A stretch of 64,000 nt of DNA from Alphaproteobacteria bacterium HT1-32. Lineage in GTDB: Bacteria > Pseudomonadota > Alphaproteobacteria > Rhodospirillales > HT1-32. Location of the stretch: NCBI GenBank assembly GCA_009649675.1, contig WJPL01000002.1:124001-188000 (forward strand). Direction: 5' to 3'. The notes beneath the pieces are model-generated. The model ran no database searches. It was not told the DNA's origin and saw only the letters and a list, made by a program, of their open reading frames with translations. The first letter of the stretch is position 1, and every line of letters begins with the position of its first letter. Below, one piece after another: positions 37,001 through 46,114 of this stretch. The position numbers and the translations under genes are program-made.

Positions 37001-40000
37001 TTACTCTGCCGCCGCCTTGGACCCGGTCTGCCGGGCGACCAGGCGGGCATAGAGTCCGCCTTCTGCCACCAGTTCGTCATGACTACCCAGCTCAACGGCT
37101 TTGCCGTCATCCAGCACCAGTATCTGATCGGCATCGCGGATGGTTGAGAGGCGGTGGGCGATGACGATGGTGGTGCGGTTTTGCATCAACTGGCTGAGAG
37201 CAGCCCGGACGGCTTTCTCGCTGATGGCGTCGAGATGGCTTGTGGCTTCGTCGAGGATCAGGACGGGGGCGTCTTTCAGGAAGGCGCGGGCGATGGAGAT
37301 GCGCTGGCGCTGGCCACCGGACAGTTTCACGCCGCGTTCACCGGCAGGGGTTTGCAGGCCTTCCGGCAGGCTGTCCACATAATCGGCGAGGGCGGCACGT
37401 TCCAGGGCAAGGCGCAGGTCGGCGTCACTGGCATCTGGCCGGGCGAGGCGGATGTTGGCTTCCAGCGTGTCGTTGAACAGCCATGTATCCTGTGCCACCA
37501 GCGCGATACGGTCGCGCAGCAGATCGAGATTGAGGTCGCGCAGATCATGACCGTCCAGCGTAAAGCGGCCGGCATCCGGATCCCAGAACCGCATCAGCAG
37601 ATGGGCAACCGTGGTTTTACCGGCACCTGAAGGGCCGACGATGGCGAGCGTCTGGCCGGGACCGATGGAAAAGCTGACATTGTTCAGGGCCGGGTTAACC
37701 CGGTCAGGATAGGTGAAAGTGACTGCATCGGCGGTAATCAGCGCGCCCCCATCGGGACGAAGCGGGAGGTCATCCACCGGTCCGTCAGTCACGGGGACCG
37801 GCTCGTTATTGACCGAATGCAGACGACGGGTGGCCCCAAGGGTATCAGCCAGTTGCCGGCCGATTGCGGCGATTTCCGAGACCGGCAGGAAGGCGGCCAT
37901 GGCAAGCAGGGACATCAGCGGCAGCACACCGGGTTCGATCCGCCCGGCAGAGACGGAGGCCGCGCCGACGATGACCACAACCAGCCCGCCGAAACCGGTT
38001 GCTGCTTCCAGCACGGCAGATTGCAGGGAGATGTCAGAGAAGAAGGGCAGGCGAAGCGCATGGGCGCGCCGGGAGCGCAGGTTCAGCGCCTCACGGCGGG
38101 GGCCTTCCGCCTGAAAGGCCAGAATTTCGGAAAGTCCCTGAATGCAGTCGACAGAGAAAGCATTGAGGTCGCCGAGCACTTCCCGTGCTTCGGTTCCCAG
38201 CCGGTCGATGCGTTTGCGCCACAGAATCGGGAACAGCCCGACCGTGATCAGGAAGGGGGCGAGAACGGCAGCAAGCCGCCAGTCGAACCAGACCAGCACA
38301 GCGACCACCAGTGACGGCACAAGGACGGAGACAAAAGCAGGCGCGATGGTGTGGGCAAAGAAATACTCAACCATTTCAACGTCATGGGTGGCCAGCCCGA
38401 CCACGTCCCCGGAGCGGCGACGGAGCAGGAAGGCCGGAGCCAGGCGGTCGAGTTTCTTGAACAGGGCAATCCGCATTTCAGAGAGCATCCGGAACGCCAT
38501 GTCATGTGCCAGCCAGCTTTCCAGCCAGTGCAGGATACCGGCTGTCGGTGCGGCAACGGCAAGCGCGATCAGCAACCCGTCGAAGGATTCCCCGCGTTTG
38601 ACAGCCAGCAAGACAAGGGCGCTCAGGGCCCCGATACCGATGAAGGCCAGGGTCCTGACCACACCGAATACGAAGGTCCAGAACAGCTTCATGCGCCATG
38701 GTTTCGCTTCAGCCAGCAACAGGCGGGCGGCCTGCATCCAGCCGAGATCACGGGCTGACAGAATGTCGCTTGCCCCCTCAGTGCCCTCTTCGATCCAGCC
38801 GGCATTGTTGTCGTTGCCGTCTGCACGGACTTCGGACAGGGCGGCGGTCAGGTCAATATCACCGCCACCGCCGTCGCGGGTCTGGGCAGCCATCAGGTCC
38901 TGATAGATACCCTTGCGGGCGATCAGGCTGTCATGATTACCTTCCTCGACAACCCGGCCTTTCCCAAGCACCAGCAACCGGTCGCAGCCAATGATACTGG
39001 ACAGGCGGTGAGCGAAAATCAGTGTGGTACGGCCCTTCATCAGGCGGTCCAGTGCCTCCTGAATGATGGCCTCGTTTTCAGCGTCAACGGCAGACAAGGC
39101 CTCATCCAGCACAAGGATCGGGGCATCGCGCAGCAGGGCACGTGCAATGGCCAGGCGCTGGCGCTGGCCGCCGGACAGGCGCAGTCCGCGTTCGCCGACA
39201 ATGGTGGCATATCCATCGGGCAGACGGCGGATGAAGTCGTCTGCATTAGCGGCACGGGCAGCAGCGATGATCTCATCCCGGCTGGCATCCGCCTTGCCGA
39301 AACGCAGATTGTCTTCAACCGTACCGTGGAACAGATAGGCATCCTGCTGGACCACAGCGATCAGCGAACGAAGCTGGCTGACCGGCATGTTGCGAATATC
39401 GGTCCCGCCGATGGTAATGCCGCCGCCCTGTGGATCATACTGGCGTTGCAGCAGACGCAGAATGGTCGATTTTCCGCAGCCCGATGGTCCGACAACGCCA
39501 ACGCGTTCTCCGCTGGCGATGGTGAAGTCCATACCATCATGGGTGGACTGACGGGCCTGCGGATAGGCGAATTGCACGTTGTCGAAGCGAATATCCGTAC
39601 CGTTGAGAGATGCCGGTGTTGTGACGGTGTCCGGCACCAGTGGCTCCGCGTCGAGGATGTTGAATATCTTTTCTGCGGCTGAGCGGCCCATCATGCCCTG
39701 ATGCAGCAGACTGCGCAGGTCACGGAGCGGGCGGAATGTCTCAACCCCCAGCATCAGGACAATCAGCAAGGCCTCAATTGACATGACCCCGTCCGTGACG
39801 CGATAGGCACCGAGGCCAAGTGCGGCGGCAGCCCCGATGGTTATCCCGAGATCGGTGATGCCGCGTGTCGAGGCATTGGTGGCCAGCACCCACATGGTCG
39901 AGCGGAAAATTTCATGTGCCTTGCGGCCGAGTTCCGCGCCCTTGGCACGGCTTTGTCCGAAAGCCTTCAGCGTTGCCAGACCCTGCAGGGAATCGAGAAA

Positions 40001-40591
40001 TTCCGAGGCAAAGGCCCCATAGGCGCGGCTGCGGCGGACACTGTTTCTCCGGTCCCAGCTATGGAACATGGCAGGGGCGAGCAGGGTGGCGATTGCAGCG
40101 AAAAACAACACCAGCGCGACCGGCAGGTCGAGGAACATGGCGAACAGAAAAATGCCGAATGGGGTGATCAGCGAGACGATCAGTTGCGGCAGGTATTTCC
40201 CGAAATAGGTCTCCAGCTGATCGACGCCCTCGACCATGGAACTGACCACCTCACCGGTTCGCGCCGATCCGAAATAGGCGGGGCCGAGGGTCGTGATGCG
40301 GTCATAGACGGTCTGGCGCAGTATTAACTGCACGCGGGCAGATGTCTCATGCGCGACCATTTCCCGGACATATTCGAGCACGCCCCGAAGGGCCATCGCC
40401 CCGGCCACCAGGGCAAAAGGCAGGATCAGATCTGCCATTTCTGCGCCGGTGAATACCAGACCGATCAGCCATCCCAGCATCGCCAGGCGGGCAATTCCGG
40501 CTGCTGCTGCGGCAACACCAACGGCCACGGTGAACCAGATACGTCCACGCGCACCTTCAGTGAATTGCCAGAGCCGGGGGTCAAAATGCAT
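37001..40591 (-). CDS. Fused two-half ABC exporter, CydDC-like
   Basis: The 1196-residue protein joins two ABC exporter halves, each with about six membrane segments and an ATPase domain. The first has Walker A GPSGCGKSTILRLL, LSGGQRQRLAIARALL and ILVLDEALS. The second has GPSGAGKTTVAHLLM, LSGGQRQRISIARAFL and ILILDEATSHLD. The first half (ETYFGKYLPQLIVSLITPFGIF) resembles CydD; CydDC exports glutathione and cysteine and is needed for cytochrome bd assembly. Here both halves are in one polypeptide. No cyd oxidase genes are in the window, so the substrate remains open. Confidence 0.82.
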   Translation of the reverse strand: MHFDPRLWQFTEGARGRIWFTVAVGVAAAAAGIARLAMLGWLIGLVFTGAEMADLILPFALVAGAMALRGVLEYVREMVAHETSARVQLILRQTVYDRITTLGPAYFGSARTGEVVSSMVEGVDQLETYFGKYLPQLIVSLITPFGIFLFAMFLDLPVALVLFFAAIATLLAPAMFHSWDRRNSVRRSRAYGAFASEFLDSLQGLATLKAFGQSRAKGAELGRKAHEIFRSTMWVLATNASTRGITDLGITIGAAAALGLGAYRVTDGVMSIEALLIVLMLGVETFRPLRDLRSLLHQGMMGRSAAEKIFNILDAEPLVPDTVTTPASLNGTDIRFDNVQFAYPQARQSTHDGMDFTIASGERVGVVGPSGCGKSTILRLLQRQYDPQGGGITIGGTDIRNMPVSQLRSLIAVVQQDAYLFHGTVEDNLRFGKADASRDEIIAAARAANADDFIRRLPDGYATIVGERGLRLSGGQRQRLAIARALLRDAPILVLDEALSAVDAENEAIIQEALDRLMKGRTTLIFAHRLSSIIGCDRLLVLGKGRVVEEGNHDSLIARKGIYQDLMAAQTRDGGGGDIDLTAALSEVRADGNDNNAGWIEEGTEGASDILSARDLGWMQAARLLLAEAKPWRMKLFWTFVFGVVRTLAFIGIGALSALVLLAVKRGESFDGLLIALAVAAPTAGILHWLESWLAHDMAFRMLSEMRIALFKKLDRLAPAFLLRRRSGDVVGLATHDVEMVEYFFAHTIAPAFVSVLVPSLVVAVLVWFDWRLAAVLAPFLITVGLFPILWRKRIDRLGTEAREVLGDLNAFSVDCIQGLSEILAFQAEGPRREALNLRSRRAHALRLPFFSDISLQSAVLEAATGFGGLVVVIVGAASVSAGRIEPGVLPLMSLLAMAAFLPVSEIAAIGRQLADTLGATRRLHSVNNEPVPVTDGPVDDLPLRPDGGALITADAVTFTYPDRVNPALNNVSFSIGPGQTLAIVGPSGAGKTTVAHLLMRFWDPDAGRFTLDGHDLRDLNLDLLRDRIALVAQDTWLFNDTLEANIRLARPDASDADLRLALERAALADYVDSLPEGLQTPAGERGVKLSGGQRQRISIARAFLKDAPVLILDEATSHLDAISEKAVRAALSQLMQNRTTIVIAHRLSTIRDADQILVLDDGKAVELGSHDELVAEGGLYARLVARQTGSKAAAE

Positions 40592-40720
40592 CGGGATGAT
40601 CCGTGTTGGTCAGGTTCGAAAATGAATTATTCCCGCCTGATAACGGGCAGGGGACGGGGGCTGAACTTCTTTAACCTGCGAGGCAGAAGGCGGTAAAGTC
40701 TTGCCCGGAAACAGGCTGAA

Positions 40721-41410
40721 TTAGTTGTGCCATGTTGTAAAGACATCGACCTCTTCGCGATCTGTTCGCCACTGGTTTTCGGGCGCGGTTGCATCGCGAT
40801 AGCCCAGGCCCAGACCACAGACGACAATTTCACCTTCATCAATGGGCAGGACGGTTCGGATTGCGGCATGATAGTCAGCGAATGCAGCCTGCGCGCAGGT
40901 GTCGAGACCGGCTGCACGGGCGGCAATCATCAGGCTTTGCAGGAACATGCCGAGATCCATCCAGCTGCCTGTGTTCAGTCGTTTTTCGATAGTGAATATC
41001 ATGCCGACCGGCGCGTCGAAGAAGCTGTAGTTTCTTGCCCGCTGGCGTTTCATGCCCGCGCTATCCCCGCGCTGAACGCCGACGGCATTATAGAGTCCCC
41101 ATCCGCAGGCGCGGCGGCGGGTAATATAGGGATCGTACCAGTCCGTCGGATAATATTCGTATTCCCGGTCTGAACAGTCCGGATCGGCTTCAAAGGCTTC
41201 CATCACGGCGGCGACCAGCCTGTCGCGGGCATCACCGGTCAGCACATGCAGCTTCCAAGGCTGAATATTTGATCCGCTTGGTGCCCAGCGGGCAACCCGG
41301 AGCAATTCTTCAATCTGCCCGGTATCTACAGGCTGATCGGTGAAGGCACGGATTGACTGGCGGGAGGTGATGGCCTCGAAGGCGGGGTTAGCTGGGTCAG
41401 ACTGAGACAT
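40721..41410 (-). CDS. Nitroreductase family flavoprotein
   Basis: The 229-residue protein has the nitroreductase opening AITSRQSIRAFTDQPVDTGQIEELLRVARWAPSGSNIQPWKLHVLTG, with the Arg and Ser that hold FMN, and a C-terminal GEIVVCGLGLGYRDATAPENQWRT. It reduces nitro groups, quinones or similar compounds with NAD(P)H. The ATG at 41410 (MSQSDPANPAF) is chosen; an in-frame extension to 41485 shows no family similarity. It is divergent from the ghrA-like gene. Confidence 0.85.
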   Translation of the reverse strand: MSQSDPANPAFEAITSRQSIRAFTDQPVDTGQIEELLRVARWAPSGSNIQPWKLHVLTGDARDRLVAAVMEAFEADPDCSDREYEYYPTDWYDPYITRRRACGWGLYNAVGVQRGDSAGMKRQRARNYSFFDAPVGMIFTIEKRLNTGSWMDLGMFLQSLMIAARAAGLDTCAQAAFADYHAAIRTVLPIDEGEIVVCGLGLGYRDATAPENQWRTDREEVDVFTTWHN

Positions 41411-41577
41411 GAGAGCTCTGTTTTTGTGGGATGGATACAGACCCGGCAGTCTGGCCCTTCCGGCGGGTCGAGAAAAGTCATTCATTCAAGACAAATCATA
41501 GCTCTCGGGATGGTCTGGCGGGGTTCAAATGCTATGATGTACGTGTATTTTTGTGCAGGTTTATCGAAGGGAATATC

Positions 41578-42507
41578 ATGTCCATTGTTCTGAAGGTCGG
41601 CGAGGCGCGTGGCCAGTGGTGGGTCGATCACATGAAGGGGCTGCTGCCGGATCAGGATGTCCGGTTTTATCAGGATCCCGGTAATCTGGATGACGTGGAA
41701 ATCGCGGTTGTCTGGAAGCCCGAACCGGGCTGGCTGAAAACCCTGAAGAACCTCAGGGTCATCGTCTCCATTGGGGCCGGAATTGATCATATTCTTGTCG
41801 ATCCGGAACTGCCGAAAGACATTCCGATCATTCGTACGACGGGGGATGACCTGCGTGTACGCATGCGGGAGTACGTGACCCTGCATGTGCTGCGCCACCA
41901 TCGCCGGATTCCGGAAATCCACGCGGCACAGAAGACCCGCGAATGGCTGCAGATTATCGAGCCGCCGATGTATGAACGCGGTGTTGGTATCATGGGGCTT
42001 GGCAATCTCGGCGCAGATTGCGCACGGGCACTGTCGGCGCTTGGTTTCAAGACGGCAGGCTGGTCACGATCGGCGAAGTCGATTGACGGCGTTGAATGTT
42101 TCCACGGCGAAGATGGCTTCAGGGCCTTCCTTGCGCGGACAAATATTCTGGTCTGTCTGTTGCCGCTGACACCATCGACACATGGCATCATGAACAAGGA
42201 TCTTTTTGCCGCCCTGCCGGAAAATGCCTGTGTCATTAATTCTGGTCGGGGTGAGCACCTGGTCGATGACGATCTGATAGCGGCTCTTGATTCGGGTCAC
42301 CTGCGTGCTGCAACGCTGGATGTTTTCCATCAGGAACCGTTACAGAGCGATCATCCATTCTGGGATCATCCGAAGGTTCTGGTCACGCCGCATGTTGCCA
42401 GCCTGATCGATCCGGTTGCCGGCGGGGAGATTATCGCGGGGAATATTCGCCGTTTTCTGGCCGGAGAGCCGGTTCCCGACATGGTAGATGTTTCCCGCGG
42501 CTACTGA
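41578..42507 (+). CDS. ghrA: Glyoxylate/hydroxypyruvate reductase A (GhrA-like)
   Basis: The 309-residue D-2-hydroxyacid dehydrogenase has the NAD(P) site GVGIMGLGNLGADCARAL, the catalytic Arg region INSGRGEHLVDDDLIAALDSGHLRAATLDVFHQEPL, and the catalytic His in VLVTPHVASLIDP. It reduces glyoxylate or hydroxypyruvate. GAAGGGA precedes the ATG; the frame upstream is rejected. It faces the gamma-glutamyltransferase gene, with a terminator between. Confidence 0.85.
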   Translation: MSIVLKVGEARGQWWVDHMKGLLPDQDVRFYQDPGNLDDVEIAVVWKPEPGWLKTLKNLRVIVSIGAGIDHILVDPELPKDIPIIRTTGDDLRVRMREYVTLHVLRHHRRIPEIHAAQKTREWLQIIEPPMYERGVGIMGLGNLGADCARALSALGFKTAGWSRSAKSIDGVECFHGEDGFRAFLARTNILVCLLPLTPSTHGIMNKDLFAALPENACVINSGRGEHLVDDDLIAALDSGHLRAATLDVFHQEPLQSDHPFWDHPKVLVTPHVASLIDPVAGGEIIAGNIRRFLAGEPVPDMVDVSRGY

Positions 42508-42555
42508 CTCTTCCTGCTGCTCACAGGAGTATCGGGTTTATTGCCAGTAACGATG

Positions 42556-42592
42556 TCCCGGGGCTGGCGCGAGCAGGCCCCGGGATTTGTTT
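42556..42592 (+). terminator. Terminator after the ghrA-like gene
   Basis: TCCCGGGGC (42556-42564) pairs with GCCCCGGGA (42577-42585) and is followed by TTTGTTT. It lies 49 bases after the stop codon and before the convergent ggt stop. Confidence 0.8.
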
Positions 42593-42619
42593 CCGGATAT
42601 TATTCAGCTTTGCGCAGCA

Positions 42620-44218
42620 TCAGGCCCGGACCTTCAGCCCATCATCCTGCCGGATGTCCAGTTTGAACGGGGCTTCGGCGGCGGAACCGGCAATGGGGCT
42701 GGATTTGTCGGCAATCGCCCAGGTTTTGCCGGTTTTCGCATCACGCATGACGCCGGCCGGACAGGAATAGAGTTTCGGGAAAACCAGCATCTGGTCGATT
42801 TCCAGTTCGAATTCCCTGGCCAGTTCGTCCAGAACATCCTGTCCCATCGCCGGATCGACACGGATTGACCCGCGGTCGGAGGCATCAACACGCGGTGTGT
42901 TAAAGGCATCCTCCAGCGACATGCCGTAATCCAGCAGAAAGGCGGCCAGCTGCGTGGTGCAGGGGGTGATGTGATTGGCACCGGAGGCGCCGACAGCAAA
43001 CAGGGCTTCATCATCGCGAACGGCAACAGTCGGGCACATATTGGAGGAATTGATCCGCAGTTTTCCCTGCATTGTGGTTGGATAGCCGGGGCGCGGGTCG
43101 AAATAGGAGACTGAATTGTTCATCAGCATGCCGGTTTGCGGCAGAACCACCTTCGACCCAAACCGGTTCAGCAGGGTATAGGTCAGGGCGACCATATTTC
43201 CTTCTGCATCGACAGTGCTCATATGCGAGGTGCAGCCGGTTTTCTGAATCTGGCCGACTTTCAGCTTGTGGGTATGAAATGCCTTGTTCAGGCCATGGGC
43301 ATAGGTGGCATAGGTATGTGCGCCAAACGGCCGATGGGTGTCGAGATGTTCCGCAACATATTCCAGAGTTTCGATCAACCGGAGACCGCCGCTTGTGTCA
43401 CCGGCAGTGTAGAGGGTCGCCCCCCGGTGTTCGCCGGGTGTCGGGTCATGAATCACGGCTTCGTAGTCCGCGAGGTCTTCGAGTGTGATCGGGCTGCCCC
43501 CTGCCTGTAAATCTTCGGCAATCATTTCGCCGGTTCTGCCCGTATAGAATTCTCCGGGTCCGCCTTCAGCTATGGCACGAAGGGTTTTCGGCAGATTTCC
43601 CAGTGGCAGGAACTGCTCCGGACGTGCCGGGACACCGCCAGGCATGTAGATATCACGCGCTGCGGGGTTGTTGATCAACTCGTTCGCTTCCAGCGCAATC
43701 TGCAATGTGGCATTCCAGTCGACGGGCAGGCCGCGTTCAGCGAGTTGAATTGCCGGAGACAGAACACTGTCGAGCCCAAGTCTGCCAAAGCGTTCGACAG
43801 CAAGTGACAGTCCGGCAACAGCTCCGGGCACAGTAATCGATCCATATCCGACAACGTTTCGGTTGTCCTTTACACCGGGGAAACCCATGAGAGCATCCGG
43901 GACGTTGGGGTCGAGCGGGTAGTCTGCCGGATCGATACCGGCCGCCAGTACACCCTGAAAATTGACAACATAGGCTTTCTTTTCGGCGGCGACCCAGACG
44001 ACCATAAAACCACTGCCGCCAATGCCGCACATCCAGGGCTCAACGGCGTTGAGCGCAAAGGCACAGGCTGCGGCTGCGTCGATGGCATTACCGCCTGCTG
44101 CCAGTGCACCGGCACCAGCCTGCGCAGCCAGCCAGTGCTGGGACGCGACCGAGCCACGCTCACTTTCCACGGCGCTCTTGCGAACACTCCATTGCTCAAC
44201 ATTACGGTTCATGCTCAT
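42620..44218 (-). CDS. ggt: Gamma-glutamyltransferase family protein
   Basis: The 532-residue protein has the Ntn-hydrolase layout with the candidate nucleophile Thr330 in KTGCTSHMSTVDAEGNMVALT, where the precursor would cut itself. GGNAIDAAAACAFALNAVEPWMCGIGGSGF lies near the N-terminus. It hydrolyses gamma-glutamyl bonds or related amides. No signal peptide is visible, unlike periplasmic Ggt, so it may act in the cytoplasm. It follows a TRAP operon but is separated by a terminator at 44248. Confidence 0.88.
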   Translation of the reverse strand: MSMNRNVEQWSVRKSAVESERGSVASQHWLAAQAGAGALAAGGNAIDAAAACAFALNAVEPWMCGIGGSGFMVVWVAAEKKAYVVNFQGVLAAGIDPADYPLDPNVPDALMGFPGVKDNRNVVGYGSITVPGAVAGLSLAVERFGRLGLDSVLSPAIQLAERGLPVDWNATLQIALEANELINNPAARDIYMPGGVPARPEQFLPLGNLPKTLRAIAEGGPGEFYTGRTGEMIAEDLQAGGSPITLEDLADYEAVIHDPTPGEHRGATLYTAGDTSGGLRLIETLEYVAEHLDTHRPFGAHTYATYAHGLNKAFHTHKLKVGQIQKTGCTSHMSTVDAEGNMVALTYTLLNRFGSKVVLPQTGMLMNNSVSYFDPRPGYPTTMQGKLRINSSNMCPTVAVRDDEALFAVGASGANHITPCTTQLAAFLLDYGMSLEDAFNTPRVDASDRGSIRVDPAMGQDVLDELAREFELEIDQMLVFPKLYSCPAGVMRDAKTGKTWAIADKSSPIAGSAAEAPFKLDIRQDDGLKVRA

Positions 44219-44247
44219 GAGGGGTACTCCGTCGGGATTGATTGCTG

Positions 44248-44277
44248 AAAAAAATGGCCCGGGAGAGCTCCCGGGCC
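44248..44277 (-). terminator. Terminator between the TRAP operon and ggt
   Basis: On the minus strand GGCCCGGGAG pairs with CTCCCGGGCC and is followed by ATTTTTTT. It lies 27 bases after the dctP stop and before the ggt start, so ggt may be expressed partly by read-through or from its own promoter. Confidence 0.85.
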
Positions 44278-44304
44278 AAAGTCTCTCAGGGAGGTTTTTT
44301 ACAT

Positions 44305-45285
44305 CTACTTCGCGCCCATGGCGACGATCTTCTTGTAGGTCTCTTCACCCCAGATCTTGGTGCCGAGTGCATCACGTACAGGCTGGGTTGCTGCAATGAA
44401 CTCCGCCTTGTCCGGATAGGTGAAGGTCACGCCCTTGGCTTTCATCTCGGCGATGAACTTCTTTTCCTGCTCTGGCAGCAGCCCGGCAACCAGCTCTGCA
44501 GAAGCGGTCTGTGCCTTGTTGAACATGGCCTTGTCGGCATCGGAAAGTTTCGACCAGAAGGGATCGCCGATCATGACATAAGCCGGCTTGTCGATGTAAT
44601 CGACCATGGCGACGGCTTTCTGAACTTCATAGAATTTCTGGGCATAGATGGTCTCGATCGGATTTTCCTGACCATCGACGAGACCTGTCTGCAACGCGGT
44701 GTAGACTTCCTTGAAGGCCATCGGCGTCGGTTTTGCACCGAGAGCCGTCAGGGATTCCACATAATAGTCACGCTGTGGCGATCGCAGCTTGAGGCCATCC
44801 AGATCGGACATCCTGTTGATCAGCTTGTTCGAGCTGATCTGGCGCGGACTGCGTGGCAGGAACCCGAACAGACGCATGCGACGGGTTTTCACCAGCTTCT
44901 CGTTCCATGCATCGCCAATCGGGCTGGAAATGACATCGATGTAATTCTTGATGCCTTTCATCAGATAAGGCAGGGCGAGATACTCGATCTCCTTCATTCC
45001 TGGATCGCCGGATGCCATGATCTGCGTGTCGTTCAGTGCCAGCTGAGCCTGCATTTCACGCGGCGTCCCAAGCTGATTGCCCGGATAGATTGTGACCTTG
45101 TAGCGACCACCGGACTCGGCTTCGATCAGTTCCTTGAATTTGACCGCGCCGATATATTGCGCTTCGCCTTCCTTGGCCCAGAGACCATAGCGGACATCAA
45201 TGGCGTCGGCAGCAAGTGCGGCACCGGTATAAGTCAGCGCGCAAATGGCAACGCCGGCCGTTTTCAGCAAGTTCTGCAGTTTCAT
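44305..45285 (-). CDS. dctP: TRAP transporter substrate-binding protein (DctP)
   Basis: The 326-residue product has a signal peptide ending GAALA-AD and the DctP fold: GNQLGTPREMQAQLALNDTQIMASGDPGM, then LDGLKLRSPQRDYYVESLTALGAKPTPMAFKEVYTALQTGLVDGQENPIETI. The Arg in KLRSP would grip a carboxylate. It overlaps the preceding creatininase-family gene by four bases. Its operon order (Q, M, creatininase, P) is unusual in placing an enzyme gene inside the transporter set. Confidence 0.92.
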   Translation of the reverse strand: MKLQNLLKTAGVAICALTYTGAALAADAIDVRYGLWAKEGEAQYIGAVKFKELIEAESGGRYKVTIYPGNQLGTPREMQAQLALNDTQIMASGDPGMKEIEYLALPYLMKGIKNYIDVISSPIGDAWNEKLVKTRRMRLFGFLPRSPRQISSNKLINRMSDLDGLKLRSPQRDYYVESLTALGAKPTPMAFKEVYTALQTGLVDGQENPIETIYAQKFYEVQKAVAMVDYIDKPAYVMIGDPFWSKLSDADKAMFNKAQTASAELVAGLLPEQEKKFIAEMKAKGVTFTYPDKAEFIAATQPVRDALGTKIWGEETYKKIVAMGAK

Positions 45286-46100
45286 TCGGAATCTCCCTCT
45301 TCCTCGATTAAGGTGTCAGCCTGACTGAAATGGTTCAGAAAAGCTGTGGTGAATTCGACGATATAGTCAGCGATTTTTTCACCGACTTCCGCCGAAGAGT
45401 GAGTAGGGTCGCCACCGGCAATGCCATTGTCGCAACGATCGGTGATATCGACAGGGACGTTGATATCGACGCCCTGGAATTTGACGGCATTCAGGCCCGC
45501 CGTCGGCAAACCAAGCAGGTCGCCAAATTTGTCGTTCGGTTTGACGATCAGGTCTTCGCGCACCAGTTCCGGGAACAGATGCATGTAAACCGATGTCAGC
45601 GGATCACTGCCATGGCCGAATGCCCTGGTGCCGATATCCGGATGAAACTCTTTCCATTTCTCCGGTGTGATCAGACGCCAGACATTCAGGCAGGGAATGA
45701 TGACGCCCCATTCCTGGCGGATTTTGCGGATCGTCTGATCGATCAGCGGAAAGTTGCCGGAATGGCCGTTGAAGATCACGAGGTGATCAATGCCGTGGCT
45801 GAGGAAATTCTCGCACATATCCTCCAGCACCTTGCAGAAGGTTTCCGGGCGAAACTGAATGCCGCCGGGCACCGGACGGAAATAGTCAGCATATCCGAAC
45901 GGCATGGTTGGCGCAGCGATGGCGCCTGATTCTTTGGCTATCCGCGAGGCCAGAGCCTCCGTCAGCATCCAGTCACCCATGGGTGCCATCGGCCCCTGTT
46001 CTTCCTGTGAGCCGAAAGGCAGCAGGATGGTCGGATTGTCCTTCAGCCGTTCGGCGAATTCGACCCAGGTCAGGTCTTTCAGAAGATGTTTATCGGCCAT
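45282..46100 (-). CDS. Creatininase family amidohydrolase, divergent metal site
   Basis: The 272-residue protein has the creatininase-family opening ILLPFGSQEEQGPMAPMGDWML and the NGHSGNFPLIDQTI motif. In the usual motif (GSxEQHGPHLP) a metal-binding His follows the Glu; here that position is Gln (EEQG), and the second His is Met. NGHSGN keeps its His. The family opens cyclic amides such as creatinine or acts on other ring compounds. It sits between dctM and dctP of a TRAP operon, overlapping dctP by four bases, so it probably acts on the imported compound. Confidence 0.78.
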   Translation of the reverse strand: MADKHLLKDLTWVEFAERLKDNPTILLPFGSQEEQGPMAPMGDWMLTEALASRIAKESGAIAAPTMPFGYADYFRPVPGGIQFRPETFCKVLEDMCENFLSHGIDHLVIFNGHSGNFPLIDQTIRKIRQEWGVIIPCLNVWRLITPEKWKEFHPDIGTRAFGHGSDPLTSVYMHLFPELVREDLIVKPNDKFGDLLGLPTAGLNAVKFQGVDINVPVDITDRCDNGIAGGDPTHSSAEVGEKIADYIVEFTTAFLNHFSQADTLIEEEGDSE

Positions 46101-46114
46101 AGGGAAGACGCTCC

